Shown here in pieces: positions 11,637-24,200 of a stretch of 64,000 nucleotides of DNA. A model generated the notes under the pieces. The model saw nothing but the letters and a program-made list of their open reading frames with translations. It was not told the DNA's origin and did not search any database. Made by a program: the position numbers and the translations under genes. The stretch is from Pristionchus mayeri (lineage: Eukaryota > Nematoda > Chromadorea > Rhabditida > Neodiplogasteridae). The stretch is taken from positions 17,367,087 to 17,431,086 of the forward strand of contig BTRK01000001.1 in assembly GCA_036245805.1 (NCBI GenBank). Reading direction: 5' to 3'. Each line of letters opens with the position of its first letter. The first letter of the stretch is position 1.

Positions 11637-11932
11637 TTAGATCCTCTACCCAGGCGATCTTGAATTTCACTCCCCACCTATGTATAGGGGTTCATGGTCT
11701 AAAATTGAGAATTTTGTGGAAATTCATGGTTAGATAAACTCCCAATGCCGAAACAAATCGATACCCATGATGTTCGGATAGAGTAGTTACTGGAGTACTA
11801 CAATATTGAGTGGTTACGGCATTTATCGTTTATCTAACCATGAATTTCCATCCAAATTTGCAATTTTTAGACCATGAACCCCTATACATAGATATAGATT
11901 GAAATTCATGATCGGCCAGGTAGAGGATCTAA
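11637..11932. mobile_element. Foldback MITE with about 100-bp inverted arms
   Basis: The left arm begins TTAGATCCTCTACCCAGG and contains TATAGGGGTTCATGGTCTAA. The right arm is its reverse complement and ends CCAGGTAGAGGATCTAAAC. The middle (11740-11820) is AT-rich. No coding capacity. Confidence 0.75.
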
Positions 11933-12084
11933 ACATAATGGTGTAATGTAGCACATAGTAGTGACAATGCAACAACTCCCAAGTTCCTACTTCGACTGTC
12001 CAGTAAACAGTGATCCGTTGCTCTTTAGTCCGGTGCTCTTTTGTCCGCCCCCCGACCACTGCCCAGTGTGTCTTTTTTTCTCAG

Positions 12085-12692
12085 AGACGACGAGGATGCG
12101 GGTGGGATTAAGGACGTCGATCCAGATGACGTCGAGGAAGAAGGAGTTGAGGTCGAGTTTCGATGGAAATAGTTTTATTTAATCACTTTGCGTAACTCTC
12201 ACTCTCTTCATTTCTCGCTCTCTTTAGAAAAAGCGGTGATAGTGAGCGAGGAATGAAGGCTCCTGATCGTTTGACGACAATGAAAGCACCATCATATGTC
12301 TCTGATTCTAGCAGGGGGAGGCGGACGACGAAGACGGCGATGGCGTCCCGGACGAGAAAGCAGAGACGGCTTCGCCCGCTGCAGACTGCGGCTTATTTTG
12401 GAACGCGATCAAATGCCTTCGTGCGTTTCACATCAAAGACCCTCGTTTTCCTCCAATCTGATATGTTTTCTGACGAATTGTATCTTCAGTCAAGTTTGCC
12501 GACTCCTTGGAGCAGAAATTTCAAGCGAAGCAGGTGGGTAAAGTGAAACGTTGAAATGATGAAATTTGTGTAGTGGCTAGAAGGTTTTTGGGAAAGATGA
12601 TTGGCTAAAAAATAATCTTTGAATTTCAGGGAGGAGGAGGAGGAGGAGAAGGAGCTCCGCCGGTAGAGGAAGCAGCTGCTCCTGATGCATGA
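12085..12692 (+). CDS. 3' exons of a small acidic gene, unrecognised
   Basis: Four exons with compatible phases: 12085-12153 (acidic, DDVEEEGVE), 12315-12420 (GEADDEDGDGVPDEKAET, then CGLFWNAIKC), 12490-12533 (KFADSLEQKFQAKQ) and 12630-12692 (a six-Gly run, then EGAPPVEEAAAPDA and TGA). Acceptors are TTTCTCAG, TCTAGCAG, ATCTTCAG and AATTTCAG. The product is Asp/Glu-rich, with a short amphipathic helix and a Gly/Ala/Pro-rich C-terminus. The first exon needs two bases from an upstream exon. I could not find it; it may lie before the MITE and mariner insertions. I do not recognise the family. Confidence 0.55.
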
Positions 12693-12811
12693 CGATAAAT
12701 CATTTATGCTAATCATGATGTGTCGCAAAAACAATTCCATTGAACATCAATATTCTTTAATTTCGATACGTTGTTTGCATGAATTTTTTTCAAATTTGCT
12801 TGATTATAGTA

Positions 12812-13419
12812 CACAGCCTGTCAGATTGGATGAGAATGGCCAATATCGCGGCGGACGTATTCTAATGAGGGAAGGGGAAAGATCGATCATTTCGCCCCAT
12901 TTTTGTTCCCCAATGCATTGGCAATCGAATAATGTATTTCATTGGTTAGGCAGATCGACCTTACGAGACTAGTTCTAAGTTTAAGGTCGAAAACAGCGAT
13001 TTAGGTAGTTTTTTTCTTCACGGAGCTTTACAGAAAGCGATTTTACGCGGAACTTAAGTCGAAAGTGAAAAATCGGGCTCCTATAAGTTGTTCCCCAATG
13101 CATTGGCTATCGAATCATGTATTTAATTGGTTAGGCAAATCGACCTTACGAGACTAGTTCTAAGTTTAAGGTAGAAAACAGTGATTTTCGACAAAAATTG
13201 GATATGTTTCGCAAAAAGTATTTCATTTTCGAGTTTTTGAAAGTCGTTAAAACTGAAAAAATGATTATGTTTCACCAAGGAAATTTGACTCTTTCCATCC
13301 TTCGTCTGACTGTTCGGAGGGAATTGTGAGAAAGAAATGAATGGGAAAGGATTAAGAGAGCGAACAAAGACATCGTCCGCCACGAAAATGAACCGTTTCA
13401 TCCATCCTGACAGGCTGTG
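12812..13419. mobile_element. CACAG-TIR DNA element with 5-bp target duplication
   Basis: The left end CACAGCCTGTCAG is the exact inverse of the right end CTGACAGGCTGTG. TAGTA flanks it on both sides (12807-12811 and 13420-13424). The 608-bp interior carries a tandem duplication of about 100 bp (12908-13010 and 13090-13190, starting TTCCCCAATGCATTGGC). There is no transposase. The ends resemble those of the element at 44885-46238. Confidence 0.82.
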
Positions 13420-13424
13420 TAGTA

Positions 13425-14729
13425 CAGTAGTGGTCAAAATTCTATCACCTTGGTATTTTTGTAGAATAACTTTCCTCAAAGTTATCCGATCCTCACAAAA
13501 TTTCGGATATACTTATCTTTTATGATTACCAATAGAATCGTCCATACGGTGGGTGGTGGGTGCATCGTGGTGATGTATGGTAGGCCACTGAGAAATCGAT
13601 ATTTGGGCAAAATCGAGTTTTCCAGTAAAATGCATGACAAAAATCTATAAATAAATTTATCCAAATGTGAGTTGGCAGGTTCGAAAGAGTATCTTTCGGG
13701 CTTTCGAATGCACCTTTAGGATGAACTGTGAATTTATTTTCGAGTTGTGGTAGGTAAATTCAAAATACAGTACTTTTTAGAACATTTTTAGTTGTAACTT
13801 TAATTCTAAAGTAGCAGTGGGGCTCAAATTGGTAGGATAACATACGCTGGTGGTCCCTATTCACATGTGCATGTTTGGACTTGATCTCCGAAATCCTTAT
13901 TTTCGGTATGCCTTCCATTGGCGAACTGTAAGTCCTGGAAATAATTTTTGCGACATTCAGAAACTGAGTTGGAGATTCTGCAATGAAGGACGAACAGATC
14001 TGTGAAATTTGGTACCTATTGGTTACGTTTCCGTATAGATTTTTTTTCGTCAAAAACTGGTAATTTTCGTCAATTTTTGACAAATTTTGGAAGATTCAAA
14101 GTATCATATCTATACGGAAATATGACCAATAGGTACCAACTTTCACAGATCTGTTCGGCCTTCATTGCTGAATCTCCAACTAACTTTCTGCGTGTCGCAA
14201 AAATTCTTTCCAGGACTTACAGTTCGCCAATGGAAGGCATACCGAAAATGAGGATTTCGGAGATATCGAAGCCAATCAAGTCCAAACATGCACATGTGAA
14301 TAGGGACCACCAGCGTATGTTATCCTACCAATTTGAGCCCCACTGCTCCTTTAGAATTAAATTACAACCAAAAATGTTCTAAAAAGTACCTGAATTGACC
14401 TACCACAACTCGAAAATAAATTCACAGTTCATCCTAAAGGTGCATCCTAAAGGGGAAAGCCCGAAAGATACTCTTTCGAACCTGCCAATTCACATTTGGA
14501 TAAATTTATTTATAGATTTTTGGCATGCATTTTACTGGAAAACCCGATTTTGCACGAAATATCGATTTCTCAGTGGCCTACCGTACATCACCACGATTCA
14601 CCCACCGTATGGATGATTCTATTGGTAATCATAAAAGATAAGTATATCCGAAATTTTGTGAGGATCGGATAACTTCGAGGAAAGTTATGCTAGAAAAACA
14701 CCAAGGTGATAGAATTTTGGCCACTACTG
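13425..14729. mobile_element. Tc1-like foldback element
   Basis: The ends read CAGTAGTGGTCAAAATTCTA and the inverse TAGAATTTTGGCCACTACTG. The arms are about 600 bp each and meet near 14070. The left flank is TA; the right flank is CA, a probable TA mutation. It abuts the preceding CACAG element almost base to base. No transposase. Confidence 0.8.
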
Positions 14730-14907
14730 CAGATTCAACATGTTTTATTTATAGTTTTCACAAGGTATGCCATATGGCCTCCACGTTTTTCTGGTAGAAA
14801 TCGTCTAGCTGAATCGGTTTATTCTTTTCTCTCCATTCTTCTCTCTGTGTTTCAGAGACACTATCCACCTCTGGAAAGGGGTATTTCACAAACTGATAAC
14901 TAAGCTT

Positions 14908-15860
14908 CTAACCATTCTTTAACTTAGCTTCTCCCCGATTCTCATCCTTTCTTGCGCACTGAAATACCGTTTCATAAAATATATTGCGAATGTTACTGAC
15001 CATCATTAGCAGTCGTCTATACTTTCTCTCGATCAGGATTCGCTTCTCTCTTTCTGCTTGAAATTCTGCGTTTCCATCCTTTTCCGCTAGAGCAGATCGA
15101 GCCTGAACGAAGAGTAAAGAACTAATAACAATTATTCTTTCCTGGTATTGAGCTTGGTCTTACCAATTGCAAATCTCTCTTTAACTGTACAATTCGTTTG
15201 TCGCGTTCGTCGATTTTAGCTGCGAACTTCTCATTGAAAAGGTGGAGAGATTGAGATGTTACTCTCTCCGTGTCCAATTCCTGAAAAGAAACGTATCTAG
15301 AATTTTGGAGCATTATCCAGAGGACGAAAGTAGAAAATGCCTTACAAACTGAGCATCGGCCTGTAATTTGTGCAACTGGCTTTCCTTTTCAGTAGATCTT
15401 CCCTGTTCGAGCGCGATCTTCTTTTCTAGCTTAATGTGTTGTGCTATAGGAAATACAAAAATAATCAATATTACCGCTGTTCGTTCCTTAGAATGTCTCT
15501 CTTTTAGCTTCTCCATCTCTTTCTTCAATGCATTCAACTCCATATCGCAAGAGACCCGCACCTGAACAAATTATTACAATTGGATTGTGTTCATTCATTT
15601 GTCTACTTCTAAAACAGACACCTGCGATAACTTGGTCAACAATGATTTGAAAATCAGTCCAGCGGAGTGAGAAAAAATTGCAATGTCTTCATGAACACAT
15701 CTTATCTCGGCTCTGAATAGAGATAATTTGATTATTAAGTGCGCCTTTAGTCTTACTTCACTTCAACCGACTTGAGCGTAAAATTTGTGGTATCGAGCAT
15801 ATGAAATACTCCCTTGCCATTTGTAATGTACACGTGGTCAAGCTCGTCAGTGTAGATATT
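14908..15860 (-). CDS. Coiled-coil protein, 3' exons, unrecognised
   Basis: Exons (minus): 15757-15860 (DELDHVYITNGKGVFHML), 15622-15712 (HEDIAIFSHSAGLIFKSLL), 15346-15561 (LKKEMEKLKERHSKERT and IALEQGRSTEKE), 15164-15280 (FAAKIDERDKRIVQLKRDL) and 14908-15102 (FQAEREKRILIERKYRRLL, stop TAG). All phases agree. The N-terminal part looks like a beta-strand repeat (a blade-like YITNGKGVFHMLD segment). The rest is a long charged coiled coil. In exon 15346-15561 the frame reads through an intron-like 31-base segment that encodes a hydrophobic stretch (VILIIFVFPIA). Upstream exons are probably beyond the transposon at 15947-17573. Family not recognised. Confidence 0.6.
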
Positions 15861-15946
15861 CTAAAAATACAACTTGAAGCAGAACAAGTAGATGACATCT
15901 CACAGTGTCAAGACCCAATAACAACTTGAACAAAACAATTTATATA

Positions 15947-17573
15947 TCAGGTTGATTCAAAAGTTTCTGACTATTTTCGTGTTCGGACAAATTGACCTTC
16001 CCTGTTGTTCGGAATCGACCAATCCACTAATGGTTTTCAATAGTTGTTGTGGCCTTGGTAACCCGTTATAACGAGTGCTATATTTTACCAATTCAATAAA
16101 TTAGGATAGCACTGTTCACATCTAAATTCGACATTGGTGGAAATTAATCTCAGTTTTTAATTGATTTCAATTCCAATGAGAACTGTGATTTCAGCAAAAC
16201 GAAAACATTGTTTGAAAGGGTAATTAGTGGGCTTATTAAATTACCTAATGCAAATGTATTGGCCTTAAAGGCGTACTTGAAAATGGCTCTCAATCCAAGT
16301 CCCGCACCAATTGCAATTCTCAGAATATGCATTTGCTTGTATTTTGTAAGTGCGGATCGATCAGTAACGATCATTTGTTTATCATTCTAATGTACCCTTC
16401 CGTACTAGTACACAGTTACATTTTGGAGGATATTCATACATCTGTTCAGAATTATGATGTTTCGACATATTTCTGAAGAGATTCGATTGCTGAAAACTGC
16501 ACTTTTTAATTTTTACCGTTTCTATAGCACGCTTTAGACCAGTATTTTCATCATCGTTTGAACAAGCAAGTTTTTTTATATCACTTATATATAGAGACCG
16601 CAGGCTCCGCCCACTTAGGAGGAGAAAGAGGCTCGTCGAAATCTGGTTCTTGAAATGACGCAGCGAATACTTTTCCAAAAAAATATGGAAAAAAATATTT
16701 TTGGGTACGTCTGACTAGTGTCTATAAACTACAGGATGCCCGTCATGCATTATCTAATCAGAAATATCTAAAAAAGACCGATTTAGGGTTCATGATAGGG
16801 GAATGAAAAGGTTCCGACGACAATTCTTAAGACGGGCATGGATGGATAGATAGTTCATGATTTTAGGCGTCGATTGACACCGAGAACGTATTTTTTGGAT
16901 TTTTTTCCGATTAATCATTTCATTTCAAAGGTTCAAGAGCGTGCGCTAATGGAACTGCAAAGGGGCGGTGCTTCCTCTCTACTTGCTCGCTTATCTCTCA
17001 CCCGGCGTTTGCAGAGAGCGCGCGCTCTTGACGACCTGTGCCTTTCCTCTCATCCTCGAGCAAGCTCGACGCGAAGCTATGCTCAAACTTTTGGAGAAAC
17101 CAGACAGAGCGGGCTTCGCCCACTTCGCTCTCGTCCCGATTTCGACTCCCTTTCCGTTGTAACTCTTTCGAGGTGTTTTTGGGCCATAACTCGAGTCAAC
17201 GATATGATATCTCCAAACGGCAAAAAGAATGGCCTGATTTAGCCCCAAAGGGATACATTAGACCCACAAATGACCCTGCCAAAGCAATTCGGTCACCCAC
17301 CTTGCGGTCTCTACTTATATACTGGTCTAATTGGGTAGGCCACAGATATTCGAGGAGCGGTGTTCATTCGAAAACAATAAAAAGTCACGATTTTTGCAAG
17401 TTTTTACCTGAAAGTGCTTTTCTTGGGCGCACTACGAGCTATGTTCGATTCAAATATATTATTGTGGTTTACTGCCATGTCCTCAACTAAAACCATGACG
17501 GAATGGCAAGGAGTTAAATACACCAACAGAAACTTCGAAAATGGAATAGTCAGAAACTTTTGAATCAACCTCA
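15947..17573. mobile_element. mariner-type TIR element, non-autonomous, with nested insertion
   Basis: The left end TCAGGTTGATTCAAAAGTTT and right end AAACTTTTGAATCAACCTCA form the TIR. TA flanks both sides (15945-15946 and 17574-17575). No transposase is readable in the 1.6 kb. A second TIR element is nested at 16593-17312. Confidence 0.75.
16593..17312. mobile_element. Nested TIR element (AGAGACCGCA ends)
   Basis: AGAGACCGCAGGCTCCGCCC at the left is mirrored by CTTGCGGTCTCT at the right, flanked by TATATA-like sequence on both sides. The interior is GC-rich with GAGAG/CTCTC tracts and resembles the element at 1566-2340. No transposase. Confidence 0.65.
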
Positions 17574-17652
17574 TATATATGGTTGGTGAGAAAGTAATGT
17601 TAGATTTGGATCATGGTTTTTGAACCCCGATAAAATCTTTGTCGTTAAAGAT

Positions 17653-20386
17653 CTTAAGAGACCCTCCACGAGAGAACGTAACAGGCCTCAGATGGCTAAA
17701 AATTCGATAATTCCCGTACTTTTTTTCTGAAGTGTAGTCCCCTAGTACTGATTGACGGCCGCAATAACTAAGGCTGGGGGTCGATTTTGGAAAAGTTTTG
17801 GGCACTCCCCTATTTAGGTCGAAAATTTGACTTTCTCAAAATTACATAAAATATAGATTTTCTGGTGTATTTTGACGTGTAGAAACCGAATTTCAAGACA
17901 CAACGAGAAAATGTGAAAGAAAAAGGTTAGTAGCAAAAAACCGAAAATTTCGATCCGAAAGTGCACATAAAGTGCCATAACTAATTTTAGAAAAATAAGA
18001 ATTTGGGTCATTGACATTTTCGTAATCTTGAGGTGATGTGGAACTTCCACCATTTTTTCAGAATTTTAAAAATGGACATATTGCGACTTTTTCGACACTA
18101 AAGTTGATCATCCATGCTGAAATTGAAAGACGGTGACATTGAAATTTCTCAAATAGGACTCATATTTTAGCCCAACTGATAGAAAACTTTTCGAGATTTT
18201 CAGCTTATTGTACAGAGTTTGGATAATTATTTTGACGTCATATCGCCTCTTTAATGAGTCGTATTGCAACCTATGAGTAATATTGTATGTTATTGTTACT
18301 ATTTTCAGCAATTTCAATGGCAATTTGAAGTTTAGGATGTTCTTATATCCTGAAAATTTCACAATTTCGTCTCAAATTATCGATTTTTCGAACGTACAGT
18401 AGCGCCGGAAAGTATCCGTACGATTTGATTTTTTCACATAACTTTTTTCTGCAGTTGACTTAGCAAGTTAAATGTTGCAGCGCTATATAGCAAATCCATA
18501 GAAGAATACGATGTGAGTATTGCGTCATCACGTGCATCTTAAATGATTGCGTAGTGATGACGCAATCGAATTGCACTTTTTCAAACAGGCGTTATTCTTA
18601 TATATATTTTTTCCAGCTTGCCAAACTTTCTGACGTTGGAGATTGGACCGAGACCTATCCAGAATAAAAATTTGAAGTTGCTGCTCGGTCGTACAGTTGC
18701 TGCATCCTTGCTGCCAAAACGTGGTTGCAAATTCAGAACTCGGCTTCTAGACAAGCTAGAGAATCGTTCAAAGCATCAAAATGATCGTCATCACAATTCC
18801 CGATGATCCTGAGAATATGAAAACGATCGATCAATATTTGCCCTCAGGGTACCAAAAAATCACTTTCTTGAGTGCTCATTTTTTGGACATTCATAACTTT
18901 GTGGGCAATTTTTGTAAAAATCTGGTTTTTACGTGAGAATGTTCAAAATGTATTAACGATATGATTCCCAACTTTTTAGACTGTTTGGATAACTTTCCTG
19001 CCCGCGGCGACCGTTTTTCGGAGGGATTCTCGGGTCGGAAAACACCCTGTTTACGCACTCTCGTTGTCTGCACTCTCTCGCCATAGCGGTAAACAAGGTG
19101 TTTTCCGACCCGAGTATCACTTCAAATATTGATCGATCCTTTTCATATTCTCAGGATCATCGGGAATTGTCATGACGATCATTTTGATGCTTTGAACGAG
19201 TCTCTAGCTTGTCTAGAAGCCGAGTTCTGAATTTGCGACCACGTTTTTGCAGCAAGGCTGCATCAACTGTACGACCGAGCAGCAACTTCAAATTTTTATT
19301 CTGGATAGGTCTCGGTCCAATCTCCAAGTCAGAAAGTTTGGCAAGCTGGAAAAAATCTATATAAAAATAACGCCTGTTTGAAAAAGTGAAATTCGATTGC
19401 GTCATCACTACGCAATCATTTAAGATGCACGTGATGACGCAATACTCACATCGTATTCTTCTATGGATTTGCTATATAGCGCTGCAACATTTAACTTGCT
19501 AAGTCAACTGCAGAAAAAGTTATGTGAAAAAATCAAAAGGGAATACTCGGTGATCAAATCGATAATTGTAGATGAAATTGTGAAATTTTCAGGATATAAG
19601 AACGTCCTAAACTTCAAATTGCCATTGAAATTGCTGAAAATAGTAACAATAACATACAATATTACTCATAGGTTGCAATACGACTCATTAAAGAGGCGAT
19701 ATGACGTGAAAATGATTATCCAAACTCTGTACAATAAGGTGAAAATCGGAAATTCGACAACTTGAGTTTTTGAGGATGCTAATGAATCTAGAATCGTCAA
19801 AACGGACCTTTGTGAATGATTTAGACATTGCAACGAGTTTTCTATCAGTTGGGCTAAAATATGAGTCCTATTTGTGAAATTTCAATGTCACATTCCTTCA
19901 ATTTCAGCATGGATGATCAACTTTAGTGTCGAAAAAGTCGCAATATGTCCATTTTTAAAATTCTGAAAAAAATGGTGGAAGTTCCACATCACCTCAAGAT
20001 TCCGAAAATGTCAATGACCCAAATTCATATTTTTCTAAAATTAGTTATGGCACTTTATGTGCACTTTCGGATCGAAATTTTCGGTTTTTTGCTTCTAACT
20101 TTTTTCTTTCACATTTTCTCGCTGTGTCATGTTTAAATTCGGTTTCTACACGTCAAAATACACCAGAAAATCTATATTTTTGTAATTTTGAGAAAGTCAA
20201 ATTTTCGACCCCAAAATAGGGGAGTGCCCAAAACTTTTCCAAAATCGACCCCCAGCCTTAATTATTGCGGCCGTCAATCAGTACTAGGGGACTACACTTC
20301 AGAAAAAAGTACGGGAATTATCGATTTTTTAGCCATCCGAGGGCCCCTTCACAGTTGTTACGTTCTCTCGTGGAGGGTCTCTTAAG
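17653..20386. mobile_element. 2.7-kb foldback element
   Basis: Outer ends are CTTAAGAGACCCTCCACGAG and its inverse CTCGTGGAGGGTCTCTTAAG. The arms are about 1.3 kb and can be followed inward (for example CCCCTAGTACTGATTGACGG against its inverse near 20275). They reach a centre around 19030 that contains a smaller GGGTCGGAAAACACC palindrome. The right arm has short stretches missing from the left. No coding capacity; all open frames inside are arm sequence. Confidence 0.85.
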
Positions 20387-21380
20387 CTAGCTCGATGGTA
20401 TATATTAGGGGTCGACTTGGCTAATGTACGCATATGTTCGAATCGCATAATGATTTGTGGGCATCCGGGAAAATGAAGTTTTTTCAAATGTGAAATTTTC
20501 ACACTTCTCTAAAAAAATTGTTGGCTCCCGTATTTCGAGGGAAAAAATAACCGTTCATTCTTACTTAGTGAACTGTGAAGCCCATAGACAGTTCTTTCGA
20601 AAAATATGTCTATGGCCGTTCAAACCTCAATATTGCACGATTTACACACCATTGAAGGCCAAGGTAACACTTCACAAATGATAATAATTCCTGCTTCAAT
20701 GATTATTCAGACTGGCCTATAAATACGTGCGCTTGTACTGTACACTATGTTGCAACATAATGCGTTAAAATATTTTAACTCATGCCTTTTCTACTTCTAG
20801 AAAAATTAGATTTTCATTATCGTTGAATTAAGGTCAACATAGTCAAAATGTTGACTTTTGGTGGACAGATAATGAATACATTTTCTCAAAATGGAGTTAA
20901 CCCCTGACCTAGCCCAGACGAATACTGATATATAAAGAGTAGCTTTAACAGTCAACCACAAAAGTTCGGACTTTCTACCAAAGCTGAAAACAGAGAGTTT
21001 TGAAATATTCGAACTTCGATGTTCAGATTTCACTGTCAGGGCGATGAATTGTACATATTTTGATAGAATCATTGTATGCCCCCATTAATATATTATTAAG
21101 TTAACAGTGAAAAAAGCTTTTCATTTTACTATATTTGAAATCGATACATCAATTGTTACGGATATACGGTAAAAAACAAGCATTTTTATTGATGTTCAGT
21201 TATTGCCAAGTTAATAAATTAGTGTATTTTCTAACAGACCTTTCGCAGCAGACCTGATTCAAATGTTGTATTGTGATATACTTATGTCGCACTTTGCGGC
21301 TGTGGCATAATATTTGCGCTATCATAGTGCTCCATGGATTGCTGGGCAAAAACGTAATCAGGTCCAATCTCTACTGATAT
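20387..21380. other. AT-rich stretch with no supported feature
   Basis: No exon with a sensible acceptor, donor and frame was found on either strand. Confidence 0.4.
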
Positions 21381-21382
21381 AC

Positions 21383-21600
21383 CTTTGTCATCATTCTGTG
21401 ACCTCAATACTAATTGGATAGGTTTGGACCAATGTGCGATAGACAGAGTATCTATGCACTCAACGAGCATGAATAACAATATGATAAACAGGCGTATGCA
21501 AAAGACGGGGGAATCGGATAATCACAAATTTGAAAATCTAGCATTACTTTCTCACCAACCTGATATTATTATAGAATATTGAAAGGTGAACAAGAAAAGT
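21383..21600. repeat. Dispersed repeat, copy 1 (inverse of 41545-41745)
   Basis: The segment with CTCAATACTAATTGGATAGG, a GTGCGATAGACAGAG box and AATATGATAAACAGGCG appears inverted and diverged at 41545-41745. The second copy carries a truncated mariner fused to one edge. Family unknown. Confidence 0.6.
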
Positions 21601-23115
21601 GTGACCGAGGTCAATGTAAATATCAAAACTAATAGAGTCGTCGTGTAATTGAAATAGTCCGATCACGATGAGATTCTTGCTTAGTCTCTCCATTCTCGCA
21701 CCTGACTCATTTCGAATGAGAATTAGCGAATTTCTGAAAACATGTGTCAATAGAAATAGTTTTTAACGTCTCATGAGAGGGTGCTTATTCATTCACCACC
21801 CTCACTTGCTCTCTTCTGGTCACGACTCGCTCTGATCCAGGGGTGAGACCCGTGTGGTCTTACCCACTTTCCTTTCTATCATTGCATTCTTTATGTATTT
21901 TTACTTGTTCTGTTAGTCCTAATGTGCTCCAGTTCCATTGTATTAAAAACATTAACTTTGGCAATAAGGATGTACCTGTGAAACACTTTCCAACAGTCGT
22001 CCAGCGACTGTCCGGCAACATCAATCTCAATTGGGTCTTTCTCTTCTTCGAAGCAGTGAACATGGTATGTGCGAAGCAGTAATCCAGTTCTTAATATTTT
22101 TATTTAATATTTTTGTATTGATAAGGCTATCAAAATGTGCATACCTTTGCAAGAAATACGGCTGTCGATGGAGAAATATTGCTTTGGATGCGCTCTAAAT
22201 AGCCAACTTTTTCCAATCGAAAATATATTTTCTCGACTTTCAACAACCTGGCTTGAATATTCTCACTAAACAAGAAAATCTGTCAAGCTCGTTAATTGTT
22301 TTCAAAAAATGACTCATTTTGATGAGTCAAATATGTTATTTCGCAATTTCCTATTGTTCTCTCTCTTTCTTCCGTGATCGAGAAAACATATAAAATAGCT
22401 CTTTTCAAAGGAATACGATCTTTTCGAAATATTTTTACAAGCTGACATCGACCGCAGTAAAACGTCGATCTCTTTCAAAATGAAGAGACTATTTTCCTGG
22501 TATCGATAGTCTCTTTTAGACTGCGCAGGTCGGATAATCGTCTATTCATTTCCAACACTCTCTCTCCGATCGACCTGTCGAGAGAGAGCGCGAAATAACG
22601 AGATGATTGCCCGAATTGTTTACTTTACTCTCCACCGTGCGAATCAGCTCCATTCCCTCGCCAATCCTTCTTCGATAAAGTTTGAAACACTGCAAAACAT
22701 GTTCCTAAAATATGTTTACTCTATTCATTCCTACCATTTTTTCCTTATTCTTCGACGCTGGATTCTGAGATGGCTCAGAATCCCGAAAATACATGGTATT
22801 TCCCAGCGAACCAGCATATTCGATAGCCGAATCCTCGAATTTATCAGTCAACTTCTTTCCTCCACCAATTCTGAAATAGATTTTTCAAGTTATCTATTAC
22901 TTCGGGAAGTGAGATTTTCGCTAACCCATCGACAGATAGCAGTACATTGGGGACCGAGGAAGATACGATCCACCCAGCTTTACCTTAGAATGCCTAGTCT
23001 TTAACAATGAATGTACGTTTATAACTGTTTCCAACCTGCGGGAGTTTGTTGTCGAGTGAACAGATCGGGCCTTCTGGGCAATCCAGAGTACTGTATATGC
23101 TGATCCATTGTTGAT
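21590..23115 (-). CDS. Multi-exon locus, unrecognised
   Basis: Minus-strand stretches look coding: 23036-23115 (GSAYTVLWIAQKARSVHS), about 22749-22863 (KKLTDKFEDSAIEYAGSLGN), 22145-22262 (LLKVEKIYFRLEKVGYLERI), about 21976-22066 (EEEKDPIEIDVAGQSLDDCW) and about 21600-21745 (LIRNESGARMERLSKNLIVI). Several have fair donors (GTATGC, GTACAT, GTTGGA). I could not link all exons in one frame and know no homologue, so this may be one gene or remnants. Parts of the introns are GAGAG-rich hairpin repeat (22490-22600). Confidence 0.4.
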
Positions 23116-23164
23116 CTGAAATTGGGTGCGCATGCAATTCAAATAAATGGAGAATAGGAGGCTA

Positions 23165-23342
23165 CAGCATCGGATCATGACCGTCGGATGATAACCTTCC
23201 AGATGATAAACATAAAAATGTAACATTCTCTAATATTTTTACAATCGGCCTTGCAAAAACAGTTCTACGAACATACTGCAATAATAGAACTATTTTAGGT
23301 TTTCTTCCGGAAAGGTACCATTCGACCTAGTGCCAGGCTGGT
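23165..23342. mobile_element. Palindromic MITE, CACTAGGTCGGATGA family, diverged
   Basis: The left portion GACCGTCGGATGATAACC and the right end TTCGACCTAGTGCC match the ends of the cleaner copy at 25756-25945. Confidence 0.55.
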
Positions 23343-23527
23343 GCTGACAAGAACATAAGTGAGGTGCGCCAAGCGGAGTGAGTGAATACTGATAAGACGT
23401 TTATTGCACGAAGCGGTGTGTTGGGAAATGCAAATACGTGAATCATGAAGAAACAAAAATGAAGAATCTACATAAATTTTATTTGCATAATGTTGCTTAC
23501 TTACTTAGATACTTAGAAGATCCATCT

Positions 23528-24080
23528 TCAACGGCCGGTGCCGCGTGGATCACAATGCCGCCAGTCTTCTCTATCGCGCGCGCGCGTAGTCCAATGACGG
23601 TAGGGGCTCTCGAAGCTGAAGATCTCGTCGATCGTCCGGTAGGGCATCTTGGCATACTCCTCGATCGAGTCTCTCCATCGGGCAGGCGGTCTCCCCGGTG
23701 GGCGAATGAGTTCGGGGGGGGGGGGGGGAGGGGAACTACTGAGTGACCCTTGATGACCATCTGTCGTCGTCTCTTCTCAGAACGTGGCCCGCCCATCTAT
23801 GCTTCGATCTCCTGATGTAGTCCACTGGGTCGGTAAGGAGAGAGAGGCGGCGGATGTCCTCACTGCTTTACTTCGATTGCCTCATCACATGCAGGCTTGT
23901 ACCGATGAGTGACCGCTGTGACGTTACTTCTCGGATGCTTCCAAGTGCGGCCCAAGCTTCTCGCTTTCTCCTCATAAGTTCCGTCCGGATGGACCCGTCG
24001 CCTCTTAGCTCTCGTCCAAGGCACACGTAAGCATCAGTCTCCTCGAGAGGGTCGCCGTGAAGGGAGATGACCGGTCATCT
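23528..24080 (-). pseudogene. RTE-type non-LTR retrotransposon, 3' fragment of the polymerase
   Basis: The minus strand encodes typical C-terminal RTE reverse-transcriptase segments. They are YVCLGRELRGDGSIRTELM with REAWAALGSI (about 23887-24050), then RRLSLLTDPVDYIRRSKHRW and GHVLRRDDRW, then GRPPARWRDSIEEYAKM and a C-terminal TRARDREDW before a stop at 23528. The expected central segment between the first two blocks is missing. The third block is offset in frame by a run of about 16 G (23714-23729). It is a 5'-truncated dead copy. Confidence 0.82.
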
Positions 24081-24200
24081 CCCTCTCTCTCCCCCTCTCC
24101 CTTGCGTAATGTTAATGACATATTTCTGTATTTGATTCAAAGCTGTCGTGAACAATTAAAATAAAGCAGATCGAAGTTTGTTCATAATAAGATCTTTTAA

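Noticed and set aside
23036..23115. Cohesin (SCC1/REC8) N-terminus resemblance of the segment around VLWIAQKA
   Set aside because: Only a few residues recall the family and the flanking conserved residues are absent.
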